From: an uncultured Clostridia bacterium
Lineage (GTDB): Bacteria; Bacillota; Clostridia; Oscillospirales; Acutalibacteraceae
Reading direction: 5' to 3'
DNA: 64,000 bases
Assembly: GCA_946407065.1 (NCBI GenBank)
Contig: CAMJMQ010000009.1
Coordinates: forward strand, 1 to 64,000
Part shown: positions 51,757 to 59,577 of the stretch, piece by piece
Layout of the letters: each line of letters opens with the position of its first letter
Numbering within the stretch: the first letter of the stretch is position 1
The notes under the pieces: generated by a model
Told to the model about the DNA's origin: nothing
Database searches by the model: none
The model's input: only the letters and a program-made list of their open reading frames with translations
Position numbers and translations under genes: made by a program

Positions 51757-51800
51757 GGAAATATAAAGGTATTTTTTTGCCTGTTTATTTATCGTATAAT
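51757..51800 (+). promoter_or_regulatory. AraC-type promoter of the rhamnose operon
   Basis: AGGAAATATAAAGGTATTT upstream of TATAAT at 51795-51800. GGTA begins at 51768, 27 bases before the -10 box, and overlaps the -35 position (TTTTTT). The gap 51526-51756 between this and the divergent promoter shows no gene. Confidence 0.7.
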
Positions 51801-51889
51801 GCAAATATTAAAAGGATACAAATAATTCCAGAAGCTATCAGATTTGGCTTAAAACTATATAAGTATTGTGGATTATCAGGGAAACAAAC

Positions 51890-53170
51890 ATGAAGTATTA
51901 TTTAGCGATCGATATCGGCGCATCCTCGGGCAGACACATCATCGGATGGCGCGACGACAAGAAGATGCATACCGACGAGGTATACCGTTTCCAAAACGGC
52001 GTCAAAAAGGATAAAGGACATCTGGTCTGGGATATCGAACACCTCGTGAAAGAGGTGAGGAACGGGATCGCCGAGGCAAAACGGCGCTATCCTGTGATCG
52101 ACAGCCTTTCGATCGACACCTGGGGCGTCGACTATGTTCTGATGAACGGCGATAAAGAAATCATGCCGTGTTATTCTTATCGTGATAACCGCACGGAATC
52201 CGTTATCCCGATGGTGCATAACAAGTTCCCGTTCGATACTGCCTACCGTCACACCGGCATCCAGTTCCAGCCGTTCAACACGGTCTATCAGCTCTACGCC
52301 GATAAGCTCGACGGCAGACTGGATAAGGCGACGGATTTTCTGATGATACCGGAATATCTTTTGTATAAGCTCTGCGGCGCAAAGTCGCATGAATATACCA
52401 ACGCCACCACGACCGGTATGGTGAACGTCTGGCAGGGCGCGTATGATCAGAGGATGATCGAGGAGCTGGGGCTTCCGCGTCATCTGTTCCAATCCCTGCA
52501 GCAGCCGGGCAAGATCATCGGCGAGTACTGCGGCATCAAGTGCAGGCTCTGTGCGTCTCACGATACCGCTTCCGCGGTAGAGGGAATCGAGATGCAGGGC
52601 AACGCGCCGTATATTTCCTCCGGCACATGGTCGCTCCTCGGCGTGAAGGCGACGACCGCCGTGACCACCGCTGCGAGCGAAGCGGCGAACTGGTCGAACG
52701 AGGGCGGCGTCGGTTACGTTCGCTATCAGAAGAACATCATGGGCATGTGGCTGATCAACCGCCTGCGCGAGGAGCTGTGCCCCAATAAGGACTTCTCCGA
52801 GATCGTGCGCGAAGCGGAGAAAAGCACCTACTCCGAGACGGTGGACGCGAACGCTCCCGTGTTCATGTCACCCGAAAGCATGAAGGCGGCGTTTGACAGC
52901 CAGCTGGATGACGCGCCGAAAACGCTCGGCGATTACTTCCGCTGTGCTTACCTTTCTCTTGCTCTCAGCTACAAGAACGCAGTCGACGAGCTGGAGAAGA
53001 ACACCGGGATGTTCTATGACAAAATCTATATCGTCGGCGGCGGCGCGAAGAACCAGTTCCTCAACCGTTTGACGGCTTATTTCACGAAGAAACGTGTCAT
53101 CGCCCTGCCTATCGAGGCAACGGCGATCGGCAATTTGAAGATACAGATGGAGGCAGCAAATGCTAGTTGA
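51890..53170 (+). CDS. rhaB: Rhamnulokinase family FGGY kinase
   Basis: A 426-residue kinase. The N-terminus YYLAIDIGASSGRHIIGW is diagnostic for the rhamnulokinase/fuculokinase branch (DIGASSGR). Other motifs: LSIDTWGVDYVLM, CYSYRDNRTES, TGIQFQPFNTVYQLYA, SHDTASAVEGIE, YISSGTWSLLG, IVGGGAKNQFLNRLTAYF and EATAIGNLKIQME at the end. It phosphorylates a 6-deoxy-ketose, most likely L-rhamnulose, at O-1. ATG 51890 is selected, with AGGGA nine bases before; an earlier start adds an unlike sequence. It overlaps the isomerase gene by 11 bases, and the aldolase RhaD is third in the operon, which supports the rhamnose assignment. Confidence 0.88.
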   Translation: MKYYLAIDIGASSGRHIIGWRDDKKMHTDEVYRFQNGVKKDKGHLVWDIEHLVKEVRNGIAEAKRRYPVIDSLSIDTWGVDYVLMNGDKEIMPCYSYRDNRTESVIPMVHNKFPFDTAYRHTGIQFQPFNTVYQLYADKLDGRLDKATDFLMIPEYLLYKLCGAKSHEYTNATTTGMVNVWQGAYDQRMIEELGLPRHLFQSLQQPGKIIGEYCGIKCRLCASHDTASAVEGIEMQGNAPYISSGTWSLLGVKATTAVTTAASEAANWSNEGGVGYVRYQKNIMGMWLINRLREELCPNKDFSEIVREAEKSTYSETVDANAPVFMSPESMKAAFDSQLDDAPKTLGDYFRCAYLSLALSYKNAVDELEKNTGMFYDKIYIVGGGAKNQFLNRLTAYFTKKRVIALPIEATAIGNLKIQMEAANAS

Positions 53171-54578
53171 AACCAAAGCGAGGATCGGCGTGTTTTCTAT
53201 CGCGCTCGGAGCTTATTTACCCCAGTTTCCGAGTCTTGTTCCCGAATTCGAGGGCCAATACGCCGACTTTAAAAAGAGAATCCCCGATACCGTCGAGCTT
53301 ATCGACGGCGGTATCGTTACCACAAAGGAGCTGGCAATGCAGGCGGGCGACAAGTTCCGCGCGGCTGATGTAGATTTAGTTATCTTACAACTGCTCACTT
53401 ATGCCACTTCCTATAATATGCTCCCTGCCGTAAGAGACCTTGACGTCCCTGTCGTGTTGGTGAACTTGCAGAAGAAGAAAGCGCCCGATTATCCGAACAC
53501 GGATAACGCGACTTGGCTCGGCGAGCTGTACGCCTGCGGCGCTGTCGGCGAGATGGTCGCCGATCTCGAGCGTGCGGGTAAACGCCATGCGGTCATCACC
53601 GGCGTTGTCGAAGGGGGAGACCCCGCTGTCGACGCAGAGATCGCAGACTGGTGCAAGGCGGCTCAGGTACGCAGAAGATTCAGAGATACCAACCTCGCGC
53701 AGATCGGCAGACCCTATCCCGGTATGATGGATCTGTATATTGATGAAACCAATCTTTATCATAGAATGTGGCTGTATACCAAGCAATTCGACTGGGAGAA
53801 GATGTGGGCGATCGCCGATGATATCACCGACGAAGATGTCATCCGCGCAAAGGCGCAGGATATCCTCAATACCTTTGAGATCGAGGGCGGCGGTTCTATC
53901 GAAGAGGTCTGGGAGATGGCGAAGTACGTCGTCGCCTTTGAACAGTGGGTCAAGGACGAGAAGATCGCCTTTGTCGCCTCTCACTATGATGGCTTCGCGC
54001 AGGGCAAGGCGGGCGTGCTCGATTCCATGCTGATCCCCGCGTTCTCCATGCTCATCAAAGATGGCGTAGCATGCGCTGTCGAGGGAGATATCAAGGTAAG
54101 TATGGCGATGAGTATTCTCAAGACTATTTCAGGAATGGGACAGCTCAGCGAGATGTATTCGATCGACTTCAACGAGGATTTCTGCATCATCGGACACTCC
54201 GGTTCGGGCGACGCATGCATCTCCGCGAAGAAGCCCACCATGAAGATCGTCCCCGTGTTCCACGGCAAGACCGGCGGCGGTTATCTGACCCAGTTCTATC
54301 CGCACTTAGGCCCCGTGACCTATCTCGGCATCACTCAGGATAAGGACGGAAACTTCAAGTTCGTCGTTGCGGAAGGCGTGAACGAGGAAGGCCCCATCTT
54401 CACCTTCGGCGACACCAATATGCGTACCCGCTTCACCTGCGGTGCGAGAGAATTCAACAACCGCTGGGCGGAAGCCGGCCCCACCCACCACATGGCGGCG
54501 GCCTCGGGCAGACATATCGACACCATTTTGAAGGTCGCGAAGATCTTCAACGTGCCGGTCGATATCATCACGAGATAA
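53160..54578 (+). CDS. L-fucose/L-arabinose isomerase family enzyme, probable rhamnose isomerase role
   Basis: A 472-residue isomerase. It starts RIGVFSIALGAYLPQFPSLVPEFEG, close in style to L-arabinose isomerase N-termini, and continues with IDGGIVTTKELAMQAGDKF, LQLLTYATSYNMLPAVRDLDVPVVLVNLQ, FEQWVKDEKIAFVASHYDGFAQG, SGSGDACISAKKP, and the C-terminal GPTHHMAAASGRHIDTILKVA with the His pair used for metal. Classical RhaA is not present in the operon, so this protein presumably performs the L-rhamnose to L-rhamnulose step as a non-orthologous replacement. GGAGG lies six bases before ATG 53160, inside the end of rhaB. Confidence 0.83.
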   Translation: MLVETKARIGVFSIALGAYLPQFPSLVPEFEGQYADFKKRIPDTVELIDGGIVTTKELAMQAGDKFRAADVDLVILQLLTYATSYNMLPAVRDLDVPVVLVNLQKKKAPDYPNTDNATWLGELYACGAVGEMVADLERAGKRHAVITGVVEGGDPAVDAEIADWCKAAQVRRRFRDTNLAQIGRPYPGMMDLYIDETNLYHRMWLYTKQFDWEKMWAIADDITDEDVIRAKAQDILNTFEIEGGGSIEEVWEMAKYVVAFEQWVKDEKIAFVASHYDGFAQGKAGVLDSMLIPAFSMLIKDGVACAVEGDIKVSMAMSILKTISGMGQLSEMYSIDFNEDFCIIGHSGSGDACISAKKPTMKIVPVFHGKTGGGYLTQFYPHLGPVTYLGITQDKDGNFKFVVAEGVNEEGPIFTFGDTNMRTRFTCGAREFNNRWAEAGPTHHMAAASGRHIDTILKVAKIFNVPVDIITR

Positions 54579-54592
54579 TAATAAAACCTACG

Positions 54593-54713
54593 GTCATTGC
54601 GAGGAGCGTAAGCGACGCGGCAATCCCACAAAGGAGCGTACCGACGTTTCATTCTCTGTTTGTGGGATTCCCACGGAGTATCGGGCACGCGTGCCCGCCC
54701 TCCTCGGAATGAC
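54593..54713. repeat. Inverted-repeat intergenic element (GTCATTGCGAGG type)
   Basis: GTCATTGCGAGGAGCG at the left and CCTCCTCGGAATGAC at the right form terminal inverted repeats. An inner AATCCCACAAA / TTTGTGGGATT pair is also present. It fills the gap between the isomerase and rhaD genes and is not coding. Confidence 0.65.
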
Positions 54714-54735
54714 ATGAGACCGAAAGGAAGATAAT

Positions 54736-55554
54736 ATGAAAGACATTTTTACCGCTCCCTTCGTGGAGGAAATGAAGAAAACGACCGCGAATATGTACCG
54801 TCTCGGATGGGACGAGCGCAACGGCGGCAACATCAGTTATATGTTGGATGAGGAAGAGGTCGCACAGTATCTTGACTTGAATCATGTTATTCGAAAGATC
54901 CCCACCGGCTTTGAGGCGGAAGCGCTGGACGGAAAGTATTTCATCGTCACCGGTACGGGCAAGTATTTCAAGAATGTAGAGAGCGATCCTGAGACCAACC
55001 TCGGCATTATTCGTATCACCGAGGGCGGTGCGGTCGCCGAGCTCCTTTGGGGCTATAAGGACGGCGGCAAGTTCACCTCCGAGCTGCCCGCGCACCTGAT
55101 GAGCCACATGGCGAGACTGAGCGTTGATCCCGAGAATCGCGTCGTCATCCATTCACACCCGACCAACACGCTGGCAATGAACTTCGTTCATGAGCTGGAC
55201 GAAAAGAAGTTCACTCACACGCTTTGGGAGATGTGTACCGAATGTATCGTCGTGTTCCCTGACGGCGTCGGTATCCTGCCCTGGATGCTTTGCGGAACGA
55301 ATTCCATCGGCGAGGCGACTGCCGAGAAGATGAAAGAGTTCCGTCTCGTTATCTGGTCGCTGCACGGTATCTACGGAGCTGGAAAATCTTTAGACGAGAC
55401 CTTCGGCTTGATCGAGACTGTCGAGAAGGCAGCGCAGATCTACATGCTCACCGCGCACCTGCCGCGCGTCAATACGATCCAGGACAAAGACATGGTCGAG
55501 CTTGCCGAGTACTTTGGCGTTACATATAGAAAAGATTTTTTGAATCCAGCATAA
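54736..55554 (+). CDS. rhaD: L-rhamnulose-1-phosphate aldolase
   Basis: A 272-residue class II zinc aldolase of the AraD/FucA/RhaD superfamily; the length equals E. coli RhaD (274). Motifs: YRLGWDERNGGNISYML (GWDERNGGN is typical of RhaD rather than FucA), YFIVTGTGKYFKNV, HLMSHMARL, the metal-binding VVIHSHPTNTLAM, TECIVVFPDGVGILPWMLCGTN, and WSLHGIYGAGKSLDETFGLIE with the third His. It splits L-rhamnulose-1-phosphate into dihydroxyacetone phosphate and L-lactaldehyde. The GAAAGGAAG ribosome site precedes ATG 54736. It is third in the rha operon. No lactaldehyde reductase is in this window. Confidence 0.93.
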   Translation: MKDIFTAPFVEEMKKTTANMYRLGWDERNGGNISYMLDEEEVAQYLDLNHVIRKIPTGFEAEALDGKYFIVTGTGKYFKNVESDPETNLGIIRITEGGAVAELLWGYKDGGKFTSELPAHLMSHMARLSVDPENRVVIHSHPTNTLAMNFVHELDEKKFTHTLWEMCTECIVVFPDGVGILPWMLCGTNSIGEATAEKMKEFRLVIWSLHGIYGAGKSLDETFGLIETVEKAAQIYMLTAHLPRVNTIQDKDMVELAEYFGVTYRKDFLNPA

Positions 55555-55644
55555 ACACCATGTTTTAATAACCAGTCCATGTATAACTATTTTGTGCATA
55601 TTACACAACGCAATCAAAAATACTAACATTTAACCCATTATAAT

Positions 55645-55688
55645 AAGAAAATACAGGTATTTCCTTAGCTTATAGGTTCTGCTATAAT
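55645..55688 (+). promoter_or_regulatory. AraC-type promoter of the transporter gene
   Basis: AAGAAAATACAGGTATTTCC, with GGTA starting at 55656, exactly 27 bases before TATAAT at 55683-55688. The rest of the 55555-55768 gap shows no gene. Confidence 0.7.
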
Positions 55689-55768
55689 TAAGGCACTATA
55701 AGGAATGCTATCACAATCAAATCGTCTCATGATCGGATGACTAAACTACAATAAAAAGGGGTATGAAC

Positions 55769-57274
55769 ATGGCTAAAGAGAAAAAAGCTAAAGTTAACAA
55801 GCATCCTGACTGGCGCTTGAGCAGACGTGAAAGGTTCAATTACTACCTTTCCGACAGCGGAAGGCTGTTCGGAACAGCAGTATTTCAAACCTTTATGACA
55901 TCATTTCTCGCTTTGCGCGGAATCAACCTGACTGTTCTTGCAGGTGTATTGCTGGTTTTGAAGATCATTGATGCAGTGGATGATGTTGTATTCGGCTATT
56001 TGATTGATAAGATGAAGATCACGGAGTGGAAGGCATTTCGAAAGCTCACCGGTGAGGGAAAATATTTACCGTGGTTCAGGCTCACTTTCTTTCTGTTCCC
56101 TTTATTCACCATTATTTTCTATTTGATGCCTTCATCTTTGCCGCTCGTTGTGAAGATTATTTGGTTTGTAGTCAGCTATTTACTATATGATTTTTCTTGT
56201 ACTTTAAACGAAGTACCGATGAACTCGCTGGTTATGACCTTAACCGATAATATTGATGAACGTAACAGTATCATAAAGGTAAAGGGACTTGTCCAGATGC
56301 TTGCCGGTGTTGTTGTCGGTATTGTGCTTAGTCTGCTCGTTGATCCTGTTGCGGGTCCCGGATTCAGCTTTACTTCAGTTGCCGTAGTAGCGATGATTAT
56401 CTGTACCGGCATCATGATCCCTCTTGTAAAGAACGGAAAAGAATACAACACCGAGCTCAAGAATGTTGAGGGAGAAAAGAACGAAAACTACACGCTGCGC
56501 GATATGTGGAACTGTGTAAAAGTCAATAAATACATGATGATCTATTTGCTCTCTTCTTTGATAGCAGGTGTTACCGCTACATCCTCCGCAGTGAGTTCGC
56601 TGATTTCTTTCTACCTTTTTGAAGGTAAAACGATGATTCTCTCCATCCCCGTCATGCTCGCTTTCGTTCCGGCAATTCTGATCAACACACAGGCTGATTC
56701 CATCTCAAAAAGGTTTGGTCGCCGTAATTCCCTGATTGTTTTAGGAATAGTATTCGGAGCTATGTACATCGTCCAGTTCCTGGTCGGATATGAGAACATC
56801 ACGTTGTTTATTATTTTGAGCACTATTGCCGGACTGGCAAATTCACTAAGATATGTCTTTATGAACTTCATCGCTCCGGACACGATTGAATACACTCGCT
56901 ACAAGACAGGAAAGGATTGTTCGGGAATCTTCTACTCCCTGAATTCCTTTGTTTCGAAAGCGATCGGTGGTATCGGCGCCAGCTTAGGCCTTTTAGTAAT
57001 GGGTCTCTATGGTTGGAATGAAGTTTCTGCAGAAAGCTACGACCAGCTCCTCAAAATGGGTATGGAAGTTGGTCAAGCAGGCTATCAAACGCCAACCGCT
57101 ATTCACGGTATGTGGGTTGTATATGCACTGATTCCCGGAATAGGTTTCCTTCTCTCAACCTTGGTATTACTCTTCTATCGTCTGAAGGATAAGGACGCAG
57201 AATTGATGGCGAAATGTAATTCCGGAGAGATCTCACGTGAAGAATGTGAGGCCCAGCTTTCAAAAAAATACTGA
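55769..57274 (+). CDS. GPH/MFS-family sugar transporter
   Basis: A 501-residue membrane protein with about 12 helices, of the glycoside-pentoside-hexuronide:cation symporter type. It starts KHPDWRLSRRERFNYYLSDSGRLFGTAVFQTF. LKIIDAVDDVVFGYLIDKMK is the conserved first-loop pattern (D..D..G...D), and SCTLNEVPMNSLVMTLTDNIDERNSIIKV is the middle-loop pattern. The second half repeats the fold. It should import the sugar, glycoside or oligosaccharide made by the surrounding enzymes, with Na+ or H+. ATG 55769 is preferred over 55763 because AAGGGG then lies seven bases upstream. It has its own AraC-type promoter and ends at a terminator shared with the convergent regulator. Confidence 0.9.
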   Translation: MAKEKKAKVNKHPDWRLSRRERFNYYLSDSGRLFGTAVFQTFMTSFLALRGINLTVLAGVLLVLKIIDAVDDVVFGYLIDKMKITEWKAFRKLTGEGKYLPWFRLTFFLFPLFTIIFYLMPSSLPLVVKIIWFVVSYLLYDFSCTLNEVPMNSLVMTLTDNIDERNSIIKVKGLVQMLAGVVVGIVLSLLVDPVAGPGFSFTSVAVVAMIICTGIMIPLVKNGKEYNTELKNVEGEKNENYTLRDMWNCVKVNKYMMIYLLSSLIAGVTATSSAVSSLISFYLFEGKTMILSIPVMLAFVPAILINTQADSISKRFGRRNSLIVLGIVFGAMYIVQFLVGYENITLFIILSTIAGLANSLRYVFMNFIAPDTIEYTRYKTGKDCSGIFYSLNSFVSKAIGGIGASLGLLVMGLYGWNEVSAESYDQLLKMGMEVGQAGYQTPTAIHGMWVVYALIPGIGFLLSTLVLLFYRLKDKDAELMAKCNSGEISREECEAQLSKKY

Positions 57275-57306
57275 TTAATAATCATTATATTTCATAAACC
57301 CTCCTT

Positions 57307-57342
57307 CGAGAAATGACCGGCCAAAGGGACGGTCGTTTCTCG
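57307..57342 (+). terminator. Terminator of the transporter gene
   Basis: CGAGAAATGACCG / CGGTCGTTTCTCG hairpin, 33 bases after the stop; the T run is short (TTG). Confidence 0.65.
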
Positions 57343-57389
57343 TTGAAAGAAAAAAAGATACCGCAGTTACACATGACGTGTACTGCGGT
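57343..57389 (-). terminator. Terminator of the AraC regulator gene
   Basis: Minus strand: ACCGCAGTACACGTCATGTG / TAACTGCGGT hairpin directly after the stop, followed by ATCTTTTTTTC. Confidence 0.85.
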
Positions 57390-57390
57390 C

Positions 57391-58443
57391 TTATTTTTGG
57401 TACTGATTCTGTTGTTGCTCCAGTTTTCTGAATTTGTCAGGTGTGACGCCAAATAGCTCCTTGAAACTACGAATAAACTGCCGAGTATCTTTATAACCAA
57501 TCTCATCACATATCTGATCAAGCTTCCACGATTTTTCTTTTAAAAGCTCTGCCGCTTTTCTCAACTTGAAGTCTTTTAGGGTAGCAGAGAAGGATCGTCC
57601 TGCTTGCTCTTGAAACATTCTGCTCAGGTAAGAACTGTTGTAATGAAACTTTTCCGCGAGATTTTGCAGCGTAACAGTACGATAATTATTGTACATGTAG
57701 TTGACTATCTCCAGCATTTGACGATCTCGGATAGATATGCTGTAAAGGGGCTGCATCGTGTCACGATATCTTTGTAGGATATAGGTAATCAGCGAGGTGA
57801 CAGTTGATTCCATCAGCTCTTTACGGTACGGAAGCTCATTCTGTTGTTGCTCATATAAGAAACACAACATACTCTCAATCGCGGGATCTTCTCCGCAGGT
57901 AAAGCTGAGTGGATAGATCATAGCCGGAAGATGCGGTATAGACATCTTCATAAATAGACTCAGACGTATTTTTATGGTCAAGCATACAGCGTCGTCAATC
58001 GCTGTTAGCTTATGACGTACCGGGACAGGTACAATGATAAAACTGCCTTCCTGCTGAACCACTTCACTCTCGTCTATACAATGGATACAGTTACCGCGTA
58101 AGACATATGCACATTCTACAAATTCATGAGAGTGATGGGGAAACTCTATATATCGCAGAAGTTGTTCGATCTCGATGTCTGCATCGGAAGAAATGAAGTC
58201 CTGCTCTGTCAGCCCGGATGCGCCGTACTGTTCATGAAATGCCGAAACGATCTGTCCTTGCTCTCTGAGAGCAGGAGGCTCATTCATGGTTTTCAGTGTA
58301 TGTTGATCCAGCCCGTATTTGGTGAGATACAGATACTGACCATGGCGCAGCTGTGTCCCCGTTTTTCGATAGTTCATCTTTCCGATCTTCTCATATGAAT
58401 TCAGAGATACCAATTCCTCTATCAACTTACTGTAATCAGCCAT
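57391..58443 (-). CDS. AraC-family transcriptional regulator with cupin sensor
   Basis: A 350-residue regulator. An N-terminal helical part (residues 1-75) precedes a cupin-like sugar-sensing domain (HHSHEFVECAYVLRGNCIHC, then GSFIIVPVPVRHKL). The C-terminal two helix-turn-helix motifs occupy residues about 250-345: TLQNLAEKFHYNSSYLSRMFQE and LDQICDEIGYKDTRQFIRSFKELFGVTPDKFRK, the AraC signature. It sits between the transporter and the esterase/GH2 operon and is flanked by promoters bearing a shared motif, so it is the best candidate for the local activator. AGAGGTGAG lies before the ATG at 58443. Ligand probably rhamnose or a pectic sugar (inference). Confidence 0.92.
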   Translation of the reverse strand: MADYSKLIEELVSLNSYEKIGKMNYRKTGTQLRHGQYLYLTKYGLDQHTLKTMNEPPALREQGQIVSAFHEQYGASGLTEQDFISSDADIEIEQLLRYIEFPHHSHEFVECAYVLRGNCIHCIDESEVVQQEGSFIIVPVPVRHKLTAIDDAVCLTIKIRLSLFMKMSIPHLPAMIYPLSFTCGEDPAIESMLCFLYEQQQNELPYRKELMESTVTSLITYILQRYRDTMQPLYSISIRDRQMLEIVNYMYNNYRTVTLQNLAEKFHYNSSYLSRMFQEQAGRSFSATLKDFKLRKAAELLKEKSWKLDQICDEIGYKDTRQFIRSFKELFGVTPDKFRKLEQQQNQYQK

Positions 58444-58510
58444 GGTCTCACCTCTTTTTGTCTATATTTCATCATACTAAATCAGATGGTAAAAGTCAAC
58501 CTATCAAATA

Positions 58511-58554
58511 GGAAAAATAACGGTATTTTTTTATTATTTCAATGCATCTATAAT
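58511..58554 (+). promoter_or_regulatory. AraC-type promoter of the esterase-GH2 operon
   Basis: AGGAAAAATAACGGTATTTT, with GGTA starting at 58522, exactly 27 bases before TATAAT at 58549-58554. The -35 position is TTTTTT. It faces away from the divergent AraC gene. Confidence 0.72.
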
Positions 58555-58601
58555 AGTAGTATAAAAGGCGTAAAGTATCTTTCACAAAGGAGTATGGTTA
58601 A

Positions 58602-59567
58602 ATGGGCAGAATGATGAATGATATGAAGTGCAGATTGATTCAGAAGGCAGTTTATGCGAAGCTATATAAAGGTCACCAACCAAACGAGTGGGAGCCGTGG
58701 AAAGAACCGGGAACAGCGAAAACGGATGACGGCATCGTATGCAAAAACGACGTAAAGTACGGAAATGCATTTCCTAACAGCTTTGCTGATATATGGTACC
58801 CGGATGATTCACTTGAAAGGAAGCCGGTAGTCGTTTATTTTCATGGCGGTGGATTTATCTTCGGTGATAAGACAAGCGGCGATCCTCTCGCGGCAAATGA
58901 AGGCAATTCCTGTAAGCTTAAAGAAATAGTTAAGGCCGGCTATATTCTGGTGAATGCTAACTATGCTCTTGCTCCCGACTACCGATTCCCAACACAGATT
59001 CAACAAACCGATGAACTCTTCCGTTATTTGATTGCCCACGAAGAAGAGCTTCATTTAGATATGAATCATGTGTGTCTCTCCGGAGGAAGCGCAGGAGCAA
59101 ATATAACTGAAATTTACGCTGCTTGTGTCTGCAATCCTGAATATGGCAAAATTATGAGTGTGAATCCTGTTATGACGGCAGAGAATCTGAGAGTTCTTGC
59201 AATCGATGAGGCAGCTCTTGACCCTTCGGTATTCGATAAAAATATGTTTACGATGCTCGGTTGTGTCGCAGGGTGTAAATCAAACAACGTCGAAGAGATT
59301 GCGTATATTAATGCTAAAAACTATATTCGTGACCGCTATATTCCCAGCTGGATCAATGCCTCTAACGAGCCGAACGATGAACGAGGCTATTTCATTACAG
59401 AAGGCAGAGGACTGAAAAACAAATTGGACGAAATCGGCGTGCCGAATGAACTCGTCTTTTTTCCGGGTGCAAACCTTCCTCATGGGTATATGGATCAGAT
59501 GGAAGCTAATCCGAAATCAAAGGAAGCATTCGATCGGATGATGTCCTTTATCAATCGATTTATCTAA
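58602..59567 (+). CDS. Alpha/beta-hydrolase (acetyl esterase, HSL-like)
   Basis: A 321-residue protein without a signal peptide. The oxyanion motif HGGGFIFGDK (His81) and nucleophile elbow CLSGGSAGANITE (Ser163) are those of the hormone-sensitive-lipase/acetyl esterase group. NANYALAPDYRFPTQIQQ and the C-terminal LPHGYMDQM (His) complete the triad region. The likely role is removing acyl groups from imported sugars or oligosaccharides. It is the first gene of the operon esterase-GH2-hydrolase-PAE-esterase. AAAGGAG lies nine bases before ATG 58602. Substrate inferred from context only. Confidence 0.88.
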   Translation: MGRMMNDMKCRLIQKAVYAKLYKGHQPNEWEPWKEPGTAKTDDGIVCKNDVKYGNAFPNSFADIWYPDDSLERKPVVVYFHGGGFIFGDKTSGDPLAANEGNSCKLKEIVKAGYILVNANYALAPDYRFPTQIQQTDELFRYLIAHEEELHLDMNHVCLSGGSAGANITEIYAACVCNPEYGKIMSVNPVMTAENLRVLAIDEAALDPSVFDKNMFTMLGCVAGCKSNNVEEIAYINAKNYIRDRYIPSWINASNEPNDERGYFITEGRGLKNKLDEIGVPNELVFFPGANLPHGYMDQMEANPKSKEAFDRMMSFINRFI

Positions 59568-59577
59568 AGGTGAGATT

